A DNA stretch of 64,000 nucleotides, taken from CBDFGN01 sp965247065 (GTDB taxonomy: Bacteria > Bacteroidota > Bacteroidia > Cytophagales > Cyclobacteriaceae). Positions within the stretch are counted from its first letter, which is position 1. Every line of letters starts with the position of its first letter. The position numbers and the translations under genes were made by a program. The stretch lies in assembly GCA_965247065.1 (NCBI GenBank), contig CBDFGN010000006.1, positions 3,534,001 to 3,598,000 of the forward strand, in the 5' to 3' direction. The notes beneath the pieces were generated by a model. It searched no databases and was not told the DNA's origin. It saw only the letters and a program-made list of their open reading frames with translations. Of the stretch, positions 48,040-57,104 are shown piece after piece.

Positions 48040-48302
48040 CGGCTCGCGGCCGGGGCTAGTACCGGTTTCCGTTTCTCAGGCCCTCACACAACTTCTGAGC
48101 ATTGATTGGCTCGAAATATAAATCCCGTTCCGGACCCAAGCCGAATTCCTAGAAACCAGTCAAAATTGATGGATTTTGAGGGCTTTGGATGTTTGAGCCA
48201 TTTTAAGGCGCTTTGAGCGATATTAGGGATCGATAAAGTAGTGCTAAAAGAACAACTGCATTTACGTTAAGATCAGTAAGTTTGACTTGATAAATAGTGC
48301 TT

Positions 48303-49274
48303 ATGGAATACAGAAGATTAGGTAATTCGGGCTTAAGAGTTTCTTCTCTTTGTTTCGGGACAATGACATTTGCTGATGGCTCAGATGAAGCAATGAGCAA
48401 AGAAGTTTACACTGCATGTCGTGACAAAGGAATAAATTTTTTCGATTGTGCCAATGTTTATGCCAAAGGGAAGTCGGAGGAAATCCTGGGAAAACTGTGT
48501 GCGGGTCATCGGCATGAAGTTGTTCTGGCTACCAAAGGCTATTTTCCCATGACCGGCGACGTGAATGGGAGAGGAGCCAGTCGCTTTCACTTGACTAAGG
48601 CACTGGAAGGCAGCCTCGTACGTCTGGGCACTGATTATGTTGATGTATACTATATCCACCACTTTGATGAGAATACACCACTCGAGGAGACCTTATCGGT
48701 ATTGAATGATTTTGTAAGACAGGGTAAAGTACTCTATCTCGGTTTAAGCAATTTTGCGGCATGGCAAATCATGAAAGCCATGGCCATTTGTGACGGATCG
48801 AATTTTACCTCCATTTCATGTATTCAGCCAATGTACAGCTTGTTGAAACGTCAATGCGAATCAGAAATTTTGCCTATGGCAATAGCTGAGGGTCTTGGAG
48901 TTTTTACATACAGTCCACTTGGAGGGGGTTATTTGACTGGGAAATACCTTGAAAAAGCAGGCACAGGAAGGTTTGACACCAGTAAAATGTACCAGGAGCG
49001 TTATGAAGCCAAAACTAACCTGGCCACGGTTATGGCGTTTACAAAATTTGCCAAGGAGAATGATTACAACCCGGTGACTTTGGCGATCGCCTGGGCTGGC
49101 TCCCATCCCGGTATAACCGCCCCAATCGTGGGTGCTTGTAATATGGGGCAGTTAAAGCCTGTTTTGGATGCGGCAGATTTTTCAATGACAACCGAGTTGA
49201 GAGAGACTTTGGCTGATTTTTCATTAACTCCGGCACTATCAACCGACAGATCTGAAGAAGAGAAGCAGGATTGA
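48303..49274 (+). CDS. Aldo/keto reductase
   Basis: 323 residues from the ATG at 48303 (a GTG two codons upstream is possible). The catalytic tetrad fits D in FFDCANVY, Y in the same segment, K in LATKGYF and H in YYIHHFDE. NADPH-binding segments LGLSNFAAWQ and VFTYSPLGGGYLTGKY place it in the AKR11/YajO-PdxI-type group. Cytoplasmic, substrate unknown. Intact cargo gene. Confidence 0.92.
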   Translation: MEYRRLGNSGLRVSSLCFGTMTFADGSDEAMSKEVYTACRDKGINFFDCANVYAKGKSEEILGKLCAGHRHEVVLATKGYFPMTGDVNGRGASRFHLTKALEGSLVRLGTDYVDVYYIHHFDENTPLEETLSVLNDFVRQGKVLYLGLSNFAAWQIMKAMAICDGSNFTSISCIQPMYSLLKRQCESEILPMAIAEGLGVFTYSPLGGGYLTGKYLEKAGTGRFDTSKMYQERYEAKTNLATVMAFTKFAKENDYNPVTLAIAWAGSHPGITAPIVGACNMGQLKPVLDAADFSMTTELRETLADFSLTPALSTDRSEEEKQD

Positions 49275-49624
49275 CCTTATGAACACGAAAAGGTTTTGTT
49301 TCTTAGTAATTCAACCAACTATGGGAAAAGTACTTGGAATATCCTCAAGCCACTATCAAAAGTTTCCTGGGAACATAAGTACTGCTTCATATTATTTTTC
49401 CTGTTCCCTGATAGAACAAGCGATTTTAAATGAAGATGTCAAATTTGGTGTATAAGCAAAGTCTTAAAAGGCAAATAGTTTTCAAGATCCTCTACCAAGC
49501 TTTCTGGGATGGCAGTGTCTCACTAATCGAATCCATCTCAAAACCAATGATGCTCTTCATAAGAACTATTATTAGATTCATTCAATAAAAGTGTCTGAAT
49601 ACTATTTTATCAAACTACTGAATC
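49275..49624. other. 350-bp intergenic region
   Basis: Nothing recognisable. AT-rich, with no inverted repeat or open frame of note. Confidence 0.5.
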
Positions 49625-50260
49625 ATGGAAAAAACCGAAATGAATCGAAGAACCTTTGCCACGAAAGCAACTTCATATACAATAGGTGCTGTAGCCTTTG
49701 GTAGCTTGGTTACGACCGTAAAAGCGAAGGAAAGTAAGAAGCAATCTTCATTATTTTTCATTGGGCCAATGGAAGGATACTCCCCTCAAATAGGAACTAT
49801 AGTTTCTATGCTAAACTATAACCGGCAAACCATATTGGACCTTGTTAAATCCATGACCCTTGAGGAGCTGGATTATTTGCATGACCCGGAAGCCAACACC
49901 ATTGGAGCTTTGCTCCTTCATCTCGGAGCAACGGAGAGATTTTATCAATTAAACACATTTGAAGGTAGGGAGTATAATGAAAATGAGCAGAAGGTTTGGG
50001 GAGCAGCAGCAGACTTGGGGGACAAAGGACGTAATACCATTAAGGGGCAGAGGCTCGGTTACTATTTGGATATGATTACGGAAGTCAGGAGCAAAACCTT
50101 GGCAGAACTAAAGAACCGAGATGACGAATGGCTACTGGCCATCGATCCGCTCTGGTCAGACAATGGGGCTCTCAATACTTACTGGAAATGGTTTCATGTA
50201 TGCGAGCATGAAGCCAATCACCGAGGGCAGATTGCCTGGTTGAAGAAGAGACTTCCGTAA
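49625..50260 (+). CDS. DinB-like metal-binding protein with Tat-type signal
   Basis: 211 residues. The N-terminus has NRRTFATKATSYTIGAVAFG, a twin-arginine leader. The rest is a four-helix DinB/YfiT-like bundle with likely metal histidines in ALLLHLGATE and FHVCEHEANHRGQIAWLKKRL. Members are thiol S-transferase or damage-inducible hydrolase relatives; the exported, Tat-tagged form has no known reaction. Confidence 0.85.
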   Translation: MEKTEMNRRTFATKATSYTIGAVAFGSLVTTVKAKESKKQSSLFFIGPMEGYSPQIGTIVSMLNYNRQTILDLVKSMTLEELDYLHDPEANTIGALLLHLGATERFYQLNTFEGREYNENEQKVWGAAADLGDKGRNTIKGQRLGYYLDMITEVRSKTLAELKNRDDEWLLAIDPLWSDNGALNTYWKWFHVCEHEANHRGQIAWLKKRLP

Positions 50261-50408
50261 TAAATGTTTCATAGTGCTAGCGGCTCCAAAGAGAAATTGT
50301 CACACATAATTAGTCTCACTAAACGAATATTATGAATGTTGAAGATTAAGTAATAAGCCTGATATCGGTACGTTGCACAATGGTTTGGCAAAAAGTGATT
50401 TCGTGCTC

Positions 50409-51509
50409 TCATTTTACAGTAAACAGCGCCAAGCTTCGCTCTTTACCGCGTAATGCAATATCTCCCATCATTTTAGGTGTATATGCATTTGGTTGCAGGT
50501 TAAGTTTGTCCAACAGGAATTTTGACAATAAAATATTCACACCCAGCTCATTGCATTTGGATTGAATACGTGCTGTAGTATTTAACACATCCCCGGAAAA
50601 AGCAATCTCCCGTTTGACCACCCCGATCTCTCCAGCCATCACATAACCGTAGTGCAAGCCTGCTTTAAATTCAGGCACTACACCATACTTTTCCTGATAA
50701 TAACTGGCTTTTTCATTCAGTGAGTGCTGGATATTGAAAAAGCAGCGAATACAGTTGGCATTTTCTGTACCCTTATGGGTTTTCCAGGAGATCACAATTT
50801 CATCACCTACATACTGGTAAATCTCCCCTTTGGAATACAAAATACTGGGCGTGGCATGTTGGAATACGTCCTTTAGGAAATTGAAATAGTGGGTTTCGCC
50901 CAACTTTTCGGCAATGGTGGTGGAAGCGCGAAGATCCAGGAACATGAAAATCCGTTCTTCTTTCCTGGGATGGAAGTATTTCCCCAATAAAAAGGCTGCG
51001 AACATTTCGGGACCATATTTGTCATTCACCAGCAAAATCACCAGTGTGCCAATCAGAATTAAAAGCCAAAAAAGGAAATTTTCCAATTCAGTCGGATCAT
51101 CAACAATATGGCTAATCACAAGTTGCCAGAGCTCGGGATCTGAGATCGATAGATTGAATTCCCTGCTGTGCAAAAACAGACCACTGATTAGGTGCACTAT
51201 TAAATAAAGTAAGATATAGGTCCAAAAAATACTGCTTAGAGCCCAACCGTAATTTTTGGTCCTGAGCCATTTTTCCCACACAAACACCATAATACTGCCG
51301 CCAATGATGCCAGCCGCAACACCGGATACAAGACTCGTCTTAAAGAAAAGTATTGGATCCAATCCTGATAACTCACATTTGAATTGAGGGGCATGTATAG
51401 TGGAATAAACGCTAAAAAAACGGAACAAGGCAACCATGGTCCAGCCCACTGTGATCCAGAAAATCTTGATCAATTGACTGGTAACTTTGTTTGATGTGAT
51501 GAAATCCAT
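50409..51509 (-). CDS. Membrane class III adenylate/guanylate cyclase
   Basis: 366 residues from the ATG at 51509 (MDFITSNK); a frame extends 13 codons further. Four or five hydrophobic segments form the N-terminal half, followed by the FLLGKYFHPRKEERIFMFLDLRAST junction typical of Bacteroidota membrane cyclases. The cyclase core has the metal aspartates in MFLDLRAST and VGDEIVISW, and FSGDVLNTTARIQSKC with the Asn/Arg pair. It appears intact. It is divergent from a second, truncated member of the same family at 51770. Confidence 0.88.
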   Translation of the reverse strand: MDFITSNKVTSQLIKIFWITVGWTMVALFRFFSVYSTIHAPQFKCELSGLDPILFFKTSLVSGVAAGIIGGSIMVFVWEKWLRTKNYGWALSSIFWTYILLYLIVHLISGLFLHSREFNLSISDPELWQLVISHIVDDPTELENFLFWLLILIGTLVILLVNDKYGPEMFAAFLLGKYFHPRKEERIFMFLDLRASTTIAEKLGETHYFNFLKDVFQHATPSILYSKGEIYQYVGDEIVISWKTHKGTENANCIRCFFNIQHSLNEKASYYQEKYGVVPEFKAGLHYGYVMAGEIGVVKREIAFSGDVLNTTARIQSKCNELGVNILLSKFLLDKLNLQPNAYTPKMMGDIALRGKERSLALFTVK

Positions 51510-51769
51510 AGAATAGAGGTTTGGTATATCACAAGTTACGAATCTCATATGGGTAAAAGGCGTATATGGTTTTAGGTGTAAGCAAAAACGCTCGAGCCTT
51601 TAAAATGACAGAGCCACTGCTGCAAAATAGAAAAGCATTTAACCAAAGTTGGAGTTCTATGAGCCAGCAGCCACCCGTCGTCAATGATCAGTGGATGGCT
51701 ATTCTCCCACAATCACAAAACCTCTCCAGCAGTAAGAATTTCCTTATCTTTCTTTCTAAATCAACTAAC

Positions 51770-52270
51770 ATGATTAATCCTATTCTCTTTCACAAATTGA
51801 AATCCTCAGCGGTTATAATAGCATATACCACGCTGGTTAGTGTTTGCTATCAGCTGCTTTCTGATGGTTATATCTCATTCCTTGGCGCTACTATTGGTTT
51901 TACCCTAGGAATCCCATTAGCTTTCTTCGAAGAATTCGTTTTTCCTAAAAGGATGAAAACCCATTCATTCTCCAGGACAGTAATAACTAAAACGGCTACT
52001 GATTTGGGCATCATCACCCTGGTATTCCTAAGCTTTTCATTGTTCGTGGGTTGGTTGGCCGAGAGCAAAACCTTGGAGGACTTTATAAACGAGGCTATCT
52101 ACGGATCTGAAACTTATCAGAAAATCGGTATTACTGCACTCTTTTTTTCGATCACGATCTTCTTTATTCAACTCAATAAGCTACTTGGCCCCGGCGTATT
52201 GCTAAATTATGTCAGGAACCGTCCATTGTTTATTTTGGGTCCCTCCGGTCTCATTATTAGGCTTGACTAA
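51770..52270 (+). pseudogene. Membrane-domain fragment of a class III cyclase
   Basis: From the ATG at 51770 (MINPILFHKLKSSAVIIAYTT) the protein has four hydrophobic segments, GATIGFTLGIPLAFFEEFVF and LNKLLGPGVLLNYV, the part that leads into the cyclase domain in relatives. The frame then diverges and stops at 52270 without any catalytic domain. The remnant abuts the start of the AraC fragment, so a deletion has probably removed the cyclase core. Confidence 0.65.
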
Positions 52271-52421
52271 AAACATCTTATACATCAAAAACATGGTTTG
52301 CAACCGATGCATAATGACGGTTGAAAAAGACTTTCATGACCTATCCATCCCCTTCAAAAATGTCCGATTGGGAGAAGTGAAGCTTGAAAGGCCTATTGGG
52401 GATGACCAAAAAGATAAATTA
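52263..52421 (+). pseudogene. AraC-family regulator, N-terminal fragment cut by IS copy 2
   Basis: About 53 codons (LTKNILYIKNMVCNRCIMTV...EVKLERPIGDDQKDKL) resemble the cysteine-containing N-terminal domain found in many Bacteroidota AraC regulators (IKNMVCNRC, then LGEVEL). The reading frame ends within the IS left end. The helix-turn-helix half is missing. The start is uncertain: TTG at 52263 or ATG at 52293. Confidence 0.6.
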
Positions 52422-53452
52422 ACGTGAGTTCGACAATAAGGAATGATTAAAGAGCGAGAAAGAGTTGACCGGTGTCCTGGTAGTTCAATTTGATTGAGGG
52501 CTTTTTTTCGCAAAAGTTGTAAGCGATTAAAGCCGAGAAAAGGTTGGTAAGGAAATTAGTTGGGCTCCTGTGCCTGGAGTGTTCAATCTGGAAGATGTTT
52601 TTAAGTTGATCAATGATAGTCTCACAAATAGCCCTTTTACGGAGCATTATAGCATCCATGATGGGGGTTAAGGATGAGGACTTCATATTGCGTTTGAGTT
52701 TGGTTATCAGATGGACTCCGCGGAAGAACAGATTTTTAAAAAGTTCCTTACTGATGTAGCCTTTATCACCAAAGAGCTTTCCGAATAATTTCTTAATAAA
52801 CCGTTCAATTTTAAGAGGCTTTCTGTCATCCACATTGCCCGGTGTGAGCATAAAATCGATGATTTCACCCGTATCAGCAGTGATAAGATGGAGCTTAAAC
52901 CCGTAGAACCATCCGATGGAACAATGGCCTCTTTTAGCTAACCCTTCAAATACTTTATGGTTATGGATCCGTCTGTTATGACAGACCCTTAACGGAGTGC
53001 TGTCTATAAAACTTATACCTGTACACTGTCCAGTCCCTTGTGTTTTCAGATAAATAGCCATTGGCAGAAGACTTCCACTACAAAGTTCTACCATTCGGTT
53101 ATAGCTTACCACATCAGGAAAGAAGGAGCGCAAGTGGCCACAAACGTATGTGTTGTAAAAGGTCTTGAAATTTCGATATCCTGAGATCTGGAACAAGACC
53201 TGTATAGTCATTACTTCGGATAAAGAAAGCTTACCAGGTTTGTTGCGCTTTTTACTTCCCAGCAATCTTTTTTCCAATTTTGGGACAAAATCCAGACAAA
53301 AATCGTCAATGGAACAAAAAATTTCAGTAATTTTAGTAGCAGTTAACATAGGTAGAAATATTAGTTATTTTGTTGATTGTCAATGACTTAATATACTAAT
53401 TTTCTGCCTTTTTTCTATCAATAAACTACTCTATTTTATATCGAACTCACGT
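52422..53452 (-). mobile_element. IS982-family insertion sequence, copy 2
   Basis: 1031 bp, same orientation and apparently same sequence as copy 1, with ends ACGTGAGTTCGA/TCGAACTCACGT. Its right end is followed by TAAAATTA, the partner of the duplication left of copy 1. Confidence 0.93.
52447..53349 (-). CDS. IS982-family DDE transposase, copy 2
   Basis: The 300-residue product is identical to that of 40110-41012, including D116, D195 and E243. Either copy could supply transposase for the composite unit. Confidence 0.95.
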   Translation of the reverse strand: MLTATKITEIFCSIDDFCLDFVPKLEKRLLGSKKRNKPGKLSLSEVMTIQVLFQISGYRNFKTFYNTYVCGHLRSFFPDVVSYNRMVELCSGSLLPMAIYLKTQGTGQCTGISFIDSTPLRVCHNRRIHNHKVFEGLAKRGHCSIGWFYGFKLHLITADTGEIIDFMLTPGNVDDRKPLKIERFIKKLFGKLFGDKGYISKELFKNLFFRGVHLITKLKRNMKSSSLTPIMDAIMLRKRAICETIIDQLKNIFQIEHSRHRSPTNFLTNLFSALIAYNFCEKKPSIKLNYQDTGQLFLAL

Positions 53453-53460
53453 TAAAATTA
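53453..53460 (+). repeat. Target-site duplication TAAAATTA, right copy
   Basis: Directly right of IS copy 2; identical to 40077-40084. Confidence 0.95.
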
Positions 53461-54473
53461 TCTATTTAGACAAAACGAATGCATGGAATCCACAGCAGGG
53501 AACCATGTTTTTTTGGGATCCAAACGCTGCCGAAACACAATTCTTTTTCAACGATCTCGATGTTGAAACTGGAGAAGTCTATACTGTCCTCTATGATATA
53601 GAAAAGAAAAAGCGAATAAAAGAATACCGTTACGACAGGACACATATTGGTAATGGTGGTGTCGCATGGGACGGCTCTTTTTTCATGGCGATTAATTACG
53701 GGAGACTTGCTCGTCTTCGTCCGGTTACTGGTTACCCAGGCGCACTCGACTGGTCAAAAGATGAACGTGCACCTCAAAATGATGGTATATTTAAAATAGA
53801 TATTAAGAAAGGGAAAAAAGATTTACTTGTATCCTATCGCCAGATGGAAGATGAGATTAAGAAAATCGATAAAGATTTCAAGAATACGGGTCTATTTATT
53901 AACCACACACTTTTGAATAGGGATGCAACCCGTCTTTACTTTTTTGCTCGTGAGGGGTGGAAAAAAGGAGGTAATAAAACGAATGTAGCATTTAGTCTTA
54001 ATCTCGACGGTAGTAATCTAAAGATACACAAGCAACATATAGGCGGTCACCCTGAATGGGCAGAAGACAATTTGATGATTGGTCGAGAAGGAAAGAAACA
54101 GATTTTATATAGTGTGGATCAAGCCAGGGTTGTCGGACAATTAGGCACACCTGAATTGTTTCCAAATCCAGAGGGTGACATTTCGCTCTCCCCTGACGGG
54201 GATTGGTTTGTCAATGGATACAAGGTGGAGAAGCCAGAGGGAAATAAGAATTATTATGCTGTATTTCGACGAAGTGACGGCACCTTTACTCGTAGTAAAG
54301 GGATAGACAAAGGATCGCTTAGCGGCGACATCCGTATCGACCCGGCTCCGCGCTGGAACCGGACCAACGATGCGATCCTTGTACCCGGAATCGCTGAAAA
54401 CAAAACTCGGCAAATGTTCGTAATTCGGGTGATTGCTGATGGTAAATCAGCAGCAGTCAAAGTGGGAGAATAA
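53461..54473 (+). pseudogene. TolB/WD40-like lipoprotein, C-terminal part, split by composite transposon
   Basis: Continues the reading frame that stops at 40084: IYLDKTNAWNPQQGTMFFWDP... to the stop at 54473. The ATG at 53505 is internal, not a start. Propeller-like segments are YRYDRTHIGNGGVAWDGSF, NRDATRLYFFAREGWKKGG, FSLNLDGSNLKIHK and SLSPDGDWFVNGYK. The paralogue at 38195-39505 aligns along the length (REGWNPSGTR against REGWKKGGNK). Without its signal peptide the fragment cannot be exported. Confidence 0.92.
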
Positions 54474-54515
54474 GACATTAGACAATATTATGTATTGAAA
54501 GAATAATTAACGAAA

Positions 54516-54568
54516 GCACAACAATGTATAAAGCGCATTGAAACGCGCCTTATACTGAACCGTTAGGC
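54516..54568. repeat. attC-like inverted repeat, 53 bp
   Basis: Right end CCGTTAGGC contains GTTAGGC, a full match to the integron GTTRRRY core; left end GCACAAC matches RYYYAAC except at one base. Between them TGTATAAAGCGC and GCGCCTTATAC form a near-perfect stem. It lies 42 bp after the stop of the split lipoprotein gene, as an attC site would. Confidence 0.45.
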
Positions 54569-54607
54569 AAAACAGATCTAATATGACCGGAATTTGACAT
54601 CCGAAAA

Positions 54608-55540
54608 TTAACCCCCATCTCTATTTTCCTCCCCAGCCCTCCCCTCCAAAATCGCCCTCGCCTCCTCTTTAATCCGCCTAGAATCCTCCTTCACCTGATC
54701 CTCGCCCACAATCTTAAAAGCTTCAATTTCCTGCGCCTCCATATCGGATTCCTGAAACTGCCCCCGTAATTCAGTCCGGTCGCTATCAACTAATGTTCCG
54801 TAAAACTCACCTGCATGCAAGCCAACCAAATCCTGGGGTTTTACTCTTGGCCTCTCTTGGATCGTAGTGCTGTGGGAGTAGCTCTTTGATCTATTGGCTG
54901 TCCCTAGAAAAGTTCCCCCGCTACTCCGTCCCCTGCTTTCACTTTCCGCTTCAGTGATAAAATGCTGGTCGTACTTGCCATATATCCGGCTGATACGCTC
55001 CCCGGTCTTGGGGTTAGAAGTCTTGCCGAAAAACTGGTTGGCCAAAACCGAGATGATCACCTCGGTTTTCTTCTCCCCGTACTTGTCCTCCAATTGACTG
55101 AAGTCCTGAACGCACAGCACAGTCGCTACTTTGTTTTTCCTTGCCGTGGCCGGGACCCGGTCCAGGTTGGGAATGTAAAGGGTGGGCAGCTCGTCGACCA
55201 GAACAATGCTATGATGTTGGCCTGGGCGGTTCAGCAATTTCAAGGTAGCTGAGATAATCAGACTGACGACCGGACTGTAGGTATCAACCAGACCCGGATC
55301 ATTCCCGATGCTCAAGAACTTAGGCTCCTGTGGGTTATTAAGATCAAGAGTAAGATCATCTCCCGACAATACCCAAAAGATCTCCGGGGTGTTGATCCCG
55401 GCCAGCGAGTTTTGCAAGGTCGCCATGATCCCTGCCGTTTGGTTGTCGCTCTTTAATCCTGCCTTGATGCTGGCCACCATGCTGGCACATTCGTCATTTG
55501 CCGAAACAACCTCCAGGAGCTTTCCTAAATCGGCCGCCCT
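54608..55540 (-). pseudogene. TraG/VirD4-type conjugative coupling protein, C-terminal fragment
   Basis: The frame is open from 55540 (after an in-frame TGA at 55543-55541) to 54608, 310 residues, roughly the C-terminal half of a TraG/TraD ATPase. Visible are the Walker B region VLVDELPTLYIPNLDRVPATARKN, VATVLCVQDFSQLEDKYG, and ISVLANQFFGKTSNPKTGERISRIYG, as in Bacteroidota TraG. The Walker A half is absent. The C-terminal tail is acidic and Arg-rich. A remnant of an integrative conjugative element or mobilisable island, next to the composite transposon target. Confidence 0.78.
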
Positions 55541-55923
55541 TCATCCGGTAAGTTTCCGTTATTAGGCCAGTGTTGCCTTGAATGGAAATGGTGATCGAAC
55601 TCTCCTGCGCAGTCCAGGTGCCGGACTTTTCGGATTCGATCCTTGCTCCCCCCGCACCATCGCTGACCAAAATCATCCACTTCACCCATCCTTCGAGCCC
55701 TGAAGAAACCGAAGCTTTGCCGCTTCATGTCTTCCCGGGCAATAATAACGAGTTGAATCAAGGCTATGTTCTGTCACATGTGCCTGTTCTTTGAGCATCA
55801 ATAACTTCCCTCGTTTACCTTAATTAAAGTTCATTGATAAGATGAGGAGGGCTTAACTCAAAGATAAACTATTGAACAACCAACCGGGTTCAGCAATGAA
55901 CAGCAAGTGTCTAACCCAGGGAC
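55541..55923. other. Intergenic debris after TraG fragment
   Basis: On the minus strand a short frame (55494-55685) reads SGTWTAQESSITISIQGNTGLITETYRMKG, which could be the end of a lipocalin-like protein fused to the TraG break, but it is too short to call. A plus-strand frame over the same bases has no domain. The rest is non-coding. Confidence 0.4.
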
Positions 55924-57093
55924 TTATTTGGCCACAAACACAAAATCGCTGGCCGGGTCGTCGGTGCCGAAACTGCCGCTCCTTGGTTCGGTTGCCAGTT
56001 TAAGGAAATAAACCTGTAGCTCGGTCAAAGTAAGGATCCGATCGGTTCCTCCGCCAACCTCGCGCAGCGCCTGAATGAACTTTGCGGCGAACGGCGAGTG
56101 TTTACCAGCAACTCCGTCAGAAACATATTCCTTACTTCCGCTGGTCAGGTATTTTCGGGTACGCTTGGTCAGCTTCCGCACCATATACTCAGTTTCTGAG
56201 GTTTCTGCATACACCTCTTCGGTGGCTCGCGACCTGGCAAGTAAGGGATCGATGGTGCCCCCAAAGCAGACATCCATCGTTAACAAGATATGCTCACATT
56301 TAATATTGTCAATTCGTTGGCGTAAAACGGCATGTGGGACATAACTGGCCTTAGCTCGATCATTCTGAAGGGAGTTACTGGCAACAACATATCCTTCACC
56401 TAATGTTTCATCGAAGTAGCCATGCCCGGCAAAAAAGATGAATAGCTGATCTTGAATGTTGAACTTCTTGGTATCATAATCATAGAGTTTGGCTAGCACC
56501 TCCTCGTGAGTTGCGTCTTCCACAACCTCCACCTCGAAACCATATTTTTCGGTTAGGACTGATTCAATTGTGCGTCCATCGTGAACCGGGTTCACCAGAT
56601 CGTCCCAATGGTCATATCTGTCGGTTAGAAAGATCAAGGCGAAGTCCTTGCGGTTGGCATCTATCGCATCGGCTATCGCGTCCTTTCCCACCAGGATCGA
56701 CCGGGTACTGCTTACCGTACCGCCCTTTTCATTTTCCGCAACCAGTTCGAAAGTGTTTTCACCGTCAATCAACTTTACGGTTTGTTTAATGCGCTTGGAA
56801 TACATATCGACTTCCAATGGAAATTCTTTCTCTCTTGAATGGCCACCGTGAGTAAAAACAAGCTTCAAAGTCTTTAGAGCAATGTTAGAATCAACTGTGA
56901 GGTCCAATTCGGTTTCATTTTCCTGGCTGAAAGAGGTTTCCAGTTGAGGTGTTTGCCATTTGATTGAGGGCATCGGTGCGCTGACCGGGTTTTTGAGGTT
57001 AACATGTGCTTCATTGGTGCGACCGGTAAAACCTTGTCCAAAAAGGTTTGTCGCCCAAACAAAGAGAACAAGAAATATGTAAAGGGCTTTCAT
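55924..57093 (-). CDS. Secreted caspase-fold (C14 metacaspase-like) peptidase
   Basis: 389 residues. Signal peptide (YIFLVLFVWATNLFGQ), an Ig/Big-like domain (about 55-135: ELDLTVDSNIALKTLKL to FELVAENEKGGTVSSTR), then the caspase p20-type core: FALIFLTDRYDHWDDLVNPVHDG, catalytic H224 in FFAGHGYFD and C276 in TMDVCFGGTID. The C-terminal part SGSKEYVSDGVAGKHSPFAAKFIQALRE is typical of bacterial caspase homologues. The protein should be periplasmic or surface-located, unlike the cytoplasmic caspases of defence systems. Last gene of a five-gene operon, 11 bp after the preceding stop. Confidence 0.9.
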   Translation of the reverse strand: MKALYIFLVLFVWATNLFGQGFTGRTNEAHVNLKNPVSAPMPSIKWQTPQLETSFSQENETELDLTVDSNIALKTLKLVFTHGGHSREKEFPLEVDMYSKRIKQTVKLIDGENTFELVAENEKGGTVSSTRSILVGKDAIADAIDANRKDFALIFLTDRYDHWDDLVNPVHDGRTIESVLTEKYGFEVEVVEDATHEEVLAKLYDYDTKKFNIQDQLFIFFAGHGYFDETLGEGYVVASNSLQNDRAKASYVPHAVLRQRIDNIKCEHILLTMDVCFGGTIDPLLARSRATEEVYAETSETEYMVRKLTKRTRKYLTSGSKEYVSDGVAGKHSPFAAKFIQALREVGGGTDRILTLTELQVYFLKLATEPRSGSFGTDDPASDFVFVAK

Positions 57094-57104
57094 GATCTTA
57101 TACT

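Larger units (their letters stand above)
47636..48302. other. 667-bp intergenic region with repeat copy
   Basis: No gene accepted. Contains repeat copy 8 (47946-47965) and the CCGGTC/GACCGG hairpin (48025-48039), then G/C-rich sequence and an AT-rich lead into the aldo/keto reductase gene. An antisense frame at 48203-48400 overlaps the reductase start and is a shadow. Confidence 0.5.
40085..53452. mobile_element. Composite transposon of two IS982-family copies, 13,368 bp
   Basis: Two directly repeated 1031-bp insertion sequences (40085-41115 and 52422-53452) bound 11,306 bp of cargo (41116-52421). The outer ends, not the inner ones, are flanked by a perfect 8-bp duplication TAAAATTA, which is the hallmark of transposition of the whole unit; the inner flanks TATTTTAG and ATAAATTA do not match. 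Excision of the unit plus one duplication restores a complete reading frame. An alternative is one IS insertion followed by recombination with a circle carrying a second copy of the IS. Confidence 0.9.

Noticed and set aside
53505..54473. Independent 322-residue gene with ATG at 53505
   Set aside because: The frame extends upstream to the transposon border and joins in frame with the N-terminal part at 39757-40084; the ATG is internal.
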